From contig JASBUE010000071.1 in assembly GCA_030148045.1 (NCBI GenBank), positions 1 through 18,212 of the forward strand: a stretch of DNA of 18,212 nucleotides, read 5' to 3'. Position 1 is the stretch's first letter. Every line of letters begins with the position of its first letter. The notes below the pieces were generated by a model that made no database searches, was not told the DNA's origin, and was given only the letters and a program-made list of their open reading frames with translations. The translations under genes were made by a program, and so were the position numbers. The stretch is from Candidatus Tenderia sp. Lineage in GTDB: Bacteria > Pseudomonadota > Gammaproteobacteria > Tenderiales > Tenderiaceae. Below are positions 15,289 to 18,212 of this stretch, piece after piece.

Positions 15289-15292
15289 TATA
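15287..15292 (-). promoter_or_regulatory. Possible -10 element of the nuclease-like gene
   Basis: TATAGT on the - strand is a five-of-six match to a -10. No good -35 lies at the proper distance. If used, transcription would begin near 15280, downstream of the GTG at 15288, which would force the start at GTG 15261. Confidence 0.35.
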
Positions 15293-15352
15293 GTGCCAGA
15301 TCAATCAAATAAATTCAGCAATATAAAGCGGCATGAAAACAACGCCGCCCTG

Positions 15353-15380
15353 TTGTTACCGCGCCAGGCTTTGCCATAAT
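15353..15380 (+). promoter_or_regulatory. Predicted promoter, probably making a leaderless mRNA
   Basis: TTGTTA (15353-15358, four of six) and CATAAT (15375-15380, five of six) are spaced by 16 bases. The expected start of transcription, six to seven bases after the -10, falls on or next to the A of the ATG at 15387. Confidence 0.5.
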
Positions 15381-15386
15381 GTTGCC

Positions 15387-16949
15387 ATGACCAACAACGC
15401 CCTCATCACCGCGCTTCAAAACCCGGACGTTTATGACCATCCTGTCGACGAAATCAGGCTGGTGGAGACCCATATCTCCTGGGTGATCCTTACCGGCGAT
15501 TTTGTTTACAAGATCAAGAAACCGGTTAATTTCGGTTTTCTGGATTTTTCCACCCTGGAGTTGAGAAGGCATTATTGTGAGCAGGAACTTAAGCTCAACC
15601 GCCGCCTTGCACCCCGGCTCTATCTCGACGTGATCAAGGTAAGCGGTTCCCCCGAATGGCCGATCATGAACGGCGAGGGCGAAGCCATCGAATATGCCGT
15701 CAAGATGCGCCAATTCGACCCCGAGCGGCAATTGGACAGACTGGCGGCGCAGAACAAGCTCAGCACCGCCCACATCGATCAACTGGCCGATGCCATGGCC
15801 GCCTTCCATGATGGCATCGAGGCGGCGACGCAAGAGAGCGCCTTCGGCAGCCCCGCAGCTGTCTGGCAAGCGGTGGCGGAGAACTTTAGCCAGATCGCGG
15901 CACACCTGGACGATGAGCACGAAAAGATCCGGCTCGAAGGCTTGCGCCAGTGGAGCCGGAAACAATTCAACAAACTCTCGACCCTGTTCCAACAACGCAA
16001 GCGAGACGGCTTTATCCGCAACTGCCACGGCGACATGCACCTGGCCAACATGGCCCTGATCGACGACGAGGTCATCATCTTCGACTGTATCGAGTTTAAC
16101 GACAACTTTCGCTGGATCGATGTCATCATCGAACTCGCCTTCGCCAGCATGGACCTGATCGACCGCGGGCAAGCCGGCTTTGCCGCGCGCCTGGTCAATC
16201 GTTACCTACAACACACGGGCGATTATGGAGGACTGGCCTTGCTGCAGTTCTATCAAGTCTATCGCGCCCTGGTACGCGCTAAGGTCGCCATTCTGCGCGG
16301 CACCCAAACCGATCTGAACGAACAACAAAGGCAGGCCTCATGGCAGGAATACCGCGCCTACAGCGAACTGGCGCAGCGCTTCACCCGGTCGGCCAAGCCG
16401 ACACTCTTCATCGCCCACGGGGTCTCCGGCGCGGGCAAGACCACCCTCACCCAGGCGCTGCTGGAACGGTTCGGCATGATCCGCCTACGCTCCGACGTGG
16501 AACGCAAACGCCTGTTCGGCCTTGCCGCCACGGCCAAGAGCCGGTCGGACATCGGCCGGGGCATCTATACTCAATCCGCCAGCGGGCACACCTACCAGCG
16601 GCTGAGGGAACTTGCCGGCGACGTCATCCGCGCCGGTTACAGCACCGTCGTCGACGCCACCTTCCTCAAACGCGAACAGCGGCGGCCGTTTCAGGCATTG
16701 GCGCTGGAACTGGGCGTGCCGTTCATCATTCTCCGCTTCCATGCCGACGAGTCGCTGCTGCGCCTCTGGATCAGTGAACGGCAGACCGAGGGCAAGGATG
16801 CCTCAGAAGCCACTCTCGAGGTATTGGGTCATCAACTCAAAACGCAGGAGCCGCTCACCGCCGGGGAGGCCGACCGGATTATTTCAATCGACAGCGGCCG
16901 CGACGATGCCGCCGAGATGCTGGTGACCGCGGTGAAAAAGTCGCTTTAG
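15387..16949 (+). CDS. Fused aminoglycoside-phosphotransferase-like and P-loop kinase-like protein
   Basis: A 520-residue two-domain protein of the kind annotated as bifunctional aminoglycoside phosphotransferase/ATP-binding protein (COG2187 plus COG0645); the substrate is unknown. The first domain (about 1-330) has the kinase-like HGDMHLAN motif (214-221) with catalytic-type D216 and the metal-binding-type D233 in IIFDCIEF. The second domain (about 338-520) opens with the P-loop GVSGAGKTT (345-353), followed by RLRSDVERKRLFG and VVDATFLKREQRRPF, as in small-molecule kinases. ATG 15387 was chosen over the in-frame ATG 15333 because the added 18 residues (rich in Cys, Pro and Arg) are atypical and overlap the predicted promoter. 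The name should not be read as antibiotic resistance. It meets the antiporter gene tail to tail with a four-base overlap. Confidence 0.9.
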   Translation: MTNNALITALQNPDVYDHPVDEIRLVETHISWVILTGDFVYKIKKPVNFGFLDFSTLELRRHYCEQELKLNRRLAPRLYLDVIKVSGSPEWPIMNGEGEAIEYAVKMRQFDPERQLDRLAAQNKLSTAHIDQLADAMAAFHDGIEAATQESAFGSPAAVWQAVAENFSQIAAHLDDEHEKIRLEGLRQWSRKQFNKLSTLFQQRKRDGFIRNCHGDMHLANMALIDDEVIIFDCIEFNDNFRWIDVIIELAFASMDLIDRGQAGFAARLVNRYLQHTGDYGGLALLQFYQVYRALVRAKVAILRGTQTDLNEQQRQASWQEYRAYSELAQRFTRSAKPTLFIAHGVSGAGKTTLTQALLERFGMIRLRSDVERKRLFGLAATAKSRSDIGRGIYTQSASGHTYQRLRELAGDVIRAGYSTVVDATFLKREQRRPFQALALELGVPFIILRFHADESLLRLWISERQTEGKDASEATLEVLGHQLKTQEPLTAGEADRIISIDSGRDDAAEMLVTAVKKSL

Positions 16950-18212
16950 CCGTCCGCGCCGATACCGGCAATCAATCCCTTCTCCGCCTGATCCAGCGCC
17001 GAAGGGATACCGGAAAGAATCAGGGTATCACTGGCGCACAAGGCCATGTCGGCAGCGGGCCGTGAGATGCGCTTGCCCTCGTGCAGCAGTGCCACCAGCG
17101 TGATACCGTAACGTTCCAGGCCTAACTCGCCGACGCGGTGACCGTTGGCCCAGCTGGCATCGGTCAACTCCAGCGCGCGTAGCTGCTCCTCGCTGTCGAG
17201 CCACTCGGACTCCAACACCCCACCGCCGGGAAACAGGCGGCGAAAGGTCTCATAGCGCGCGCTGCGCACGTCGCGGATCTTGTGGATTACACGCGAGGGG
17301 GGCACCTTGAGCATGAACAGCAGATAGGAGGACAACATCAGGCTGGCCTCAAGCGTCTCCGGCACCACTTCGCTGGCACCGGCCTCGAGCAGCTCCTGCA
17401 TGTGGCTGTCGTCCGAGGTGCGTACCAGCACTGGAATCTCCACCTCAGCCCGGCGCACCTGCTTGAGGATTTTCAGCGCCGTGGCCGGGTCGTTCACGCT
17501 CACCACCAGGGCCGCGGCGCGATCGATAGCGGCGGCCTGCAACAGCTCCAGGTTGGCGGCGTCGCCGTAGGTGACGGGCTCCTGGGCCCGCACCGCATTC
17601 TGCACCAGTACCGGATCAAGCTCCATGGCGATATAGTTGAAGCCCTCCTCGTTCAACAGGTGGGCGATGTTCTGCCCCACCCGGCCGTAACCGCAGATAA
17701 TGATGTGGTTTTTCAAACCGTGTGCCAGGTCCTTGACCTGTTCCTGAATTTTCTGCTTGCTGAGGCTGGCGGTCTTGGGCGTCAGCCAGGCCACCAAGCG
17801 ACCGTTATAACGGATCACCAACGGCGCCAACCCCATGCTGATCAGCAGGGCCGCCAGTATCACCTGACCGTGGCCGTTTTCGATCATGCGCCCTTCCAGC
17901 GCCAAGGTCAGGATGGCAAAGCCGAATTCGCCGCCGTGGGCCAGCACCAGCCCGGTGCGCAGGGACACCGCCGCATCCCAACCGGCCACCCGGCACAACA
18001 GGGTGATGAACAGCATCTTGAACAGGATCAGGGCGGTCAGAGTGACCAGCACCGAGATCCAAATCTCGGGCAATAGCCGGGTATTGAACAGCATCCCCAC
18101 CGTGATAAAAAACAGCCCCAGGAAAATGTCGCGAAAGGGACGGATCTCGGCCTCGATCTGATGGCGGAACTCGGTCTCCCCCAGCATCATCCCGGCGACG
18201 AAGGCGCCCAGG
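16946..18212 (-). CDS. CPA2 K+/H+ antiporter with TrkA-N domain, KefB-like (5' end beyond window)
   Basis: An inner-membrane monovalent cation:proton antiporter. The frame is open to the right edge (reading LGAFVAGMMLGETEF at the edge), so the N-terminal membrane helices lie outside; about 421 residues are visible. The last membrane helices of the antiporter domain include FLGLFFITVGMLF, and VLAHGGEFGFAILTLAL is a typical CPA2 segment. The cytoplasmic TrkA-N domain begins HIIICGYGRVGQNIAHLL, followed by EVVPETLEASLMLSSYLL and a TrkA-C-like end (HRVGELGLERYGITLVALLHEGK). In relatives these domains gate K+ efflux by nucleotide or glutathione-adduct binding; which ligand acts here is unknown. 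It could be closer to YbaL than KefB or KefC, so no symbol is given. Its TAA overlaps the TAG of the neighbouring gene. Confidence 0.93.
   Translation of the reverse strand, partial: LGAFVAGMMLGETEFRHQIEAEIRPFRDIFLGLFFITVGMLFNTRLLPEIWISVLVTLTALILFKMLFITLLCRVAGWDAAVSLRTGLVLAHGGEFGFAILTLALEGRMIENGHGQVILAALLISMGLAPLVIRYNGRLVAWLTPKTASLSKQKIQEQVKDLAHGLKNHIIICGYGRVGQNIAHLLNEEGFNYIAMELDPVLVQNAVRAQEPVTYGDAANLELLQAAAIDRAAALVVSVNDPATALKILKQVRRAEVEIPVLVRTSDDSHMQELLEAGASEVVPETLEASLMLSSYLLFMLKVPPSRVIHKIRDVRSARYETFRRLFPGGGVLESEWLDSEEQLRALELTDASWANGHRVGELGLERYGITLVALLHEGKRISRPAADMALCASDTLILSGIPSALDQAEKGLIAGIGADG

Noticed and set aside
15315..16172. A 285-codon open frame on the - strand opposite the kinase-like fusion
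   Set aside because: It lies almost wholly antisense to the APH-like domain and shows no motif; typical GC-rich shadow.
15387..16949. Aminoglycoside resistance gene
   Set aside because: Only the APH fold is shared; the two-domain COG2187/COG0645 architecture is a housekeeping-type family, and nothing mobile or resistance-linked surrounds it.
17282..18076. A 264-codon open frame on the + strand opposite the antiporter
   Set aside because: His/Gln/Gly-rich antisense frame with no domain, against a clear CPA2/TrkA-N protein on the other strand.
1..18212. Mobile element, CRISPR array, tRNA or rRNA gene
   Set aside because: No transposase, integrase, regularly spaced repeats, cloverleaf or ribosomal RNA sequence was recognised by reading either strand.

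Overview
The window looks like chromosomal DNA of a free-living gammaproteobacterium. It is GC-rich, with the YoaA-type helicase near tsaB (an arrangement seen in enteric relatives), CpdA, a TIGR04211/YgiM-type SH3 protein, Pseudomonas-style oversized PstC and PstA permeases, and a near-consensus Pho box. The genus cannot be fixed from sequence alone; the Chromatiales or a related sulfur-oxidizer lineage is a guess. No mobile element, CRISPR array, rRNA or tRNA gene was recognised.

Layout. (1) Positions 1-1245 hold the end of one phosphate module: the 3' part of a pstB, then phoU, closed by a strong intrinsic terminator. (2) Positions 1388-4171 hold a small multi-pass membrane protein, a two-helix potassium channel with two RCK/TrkA-N domains, and endonuclease V, tightly spaced on the + strand. 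(3) An SH3/coiled-coil/membrane-anchor protein on the - strand meets endonuclease V tail to tail and overlaps it. (4) A divergent intergenic region carries a Pho box and -10 element that drive a second phosphate operon, pstC-pstA-pstB-phoU (5095-10630), with no pstS. (5) A - strand block follows (reading 15288 down to 10731): a putative PD-(D/E)XK nuclease-like protein, the YoaA/DinG-type Fe-S helicase, a 41-residue membrane miniprotein, TsaB and CpdA. (6) A fused phosphotransferase-like/P-loop kinase-like protein on the + strand, probably translated from a leaderless mRNA, meets a CPA2-type K+/H+ antiporter gene (- strand) that runs off the right edge.

How the genes fit together. The Pst permease and ATPase import phosphate, and PhoU links transport to PhoR/PhoB signalling. 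There are two different PstB/PhoU pairs, so this cell has either two Pst systems or one with alternative ATPase and signalling parts. The channel and the KefB-like antiporter both carry RCK-type nucleotide-binding domains and concern potassium or proton balance. The - strand block mixes DNA maintenance (YoaA, nuclease-like protein), tRNA t6A modification (TsaB) and cAMP turnover (CpdA).

Nothing here is clearly a wholly new system. The best candidates for undescribed biology are the small membrane protein paired with the atypical TIGFGE channel, the periplasmic propeller-like and coiled-coil domains grafted onto PstC and PstA, the 41-residue miniprotein with an excellent ribosome site, and the nuclease-like protein beside YoaA.
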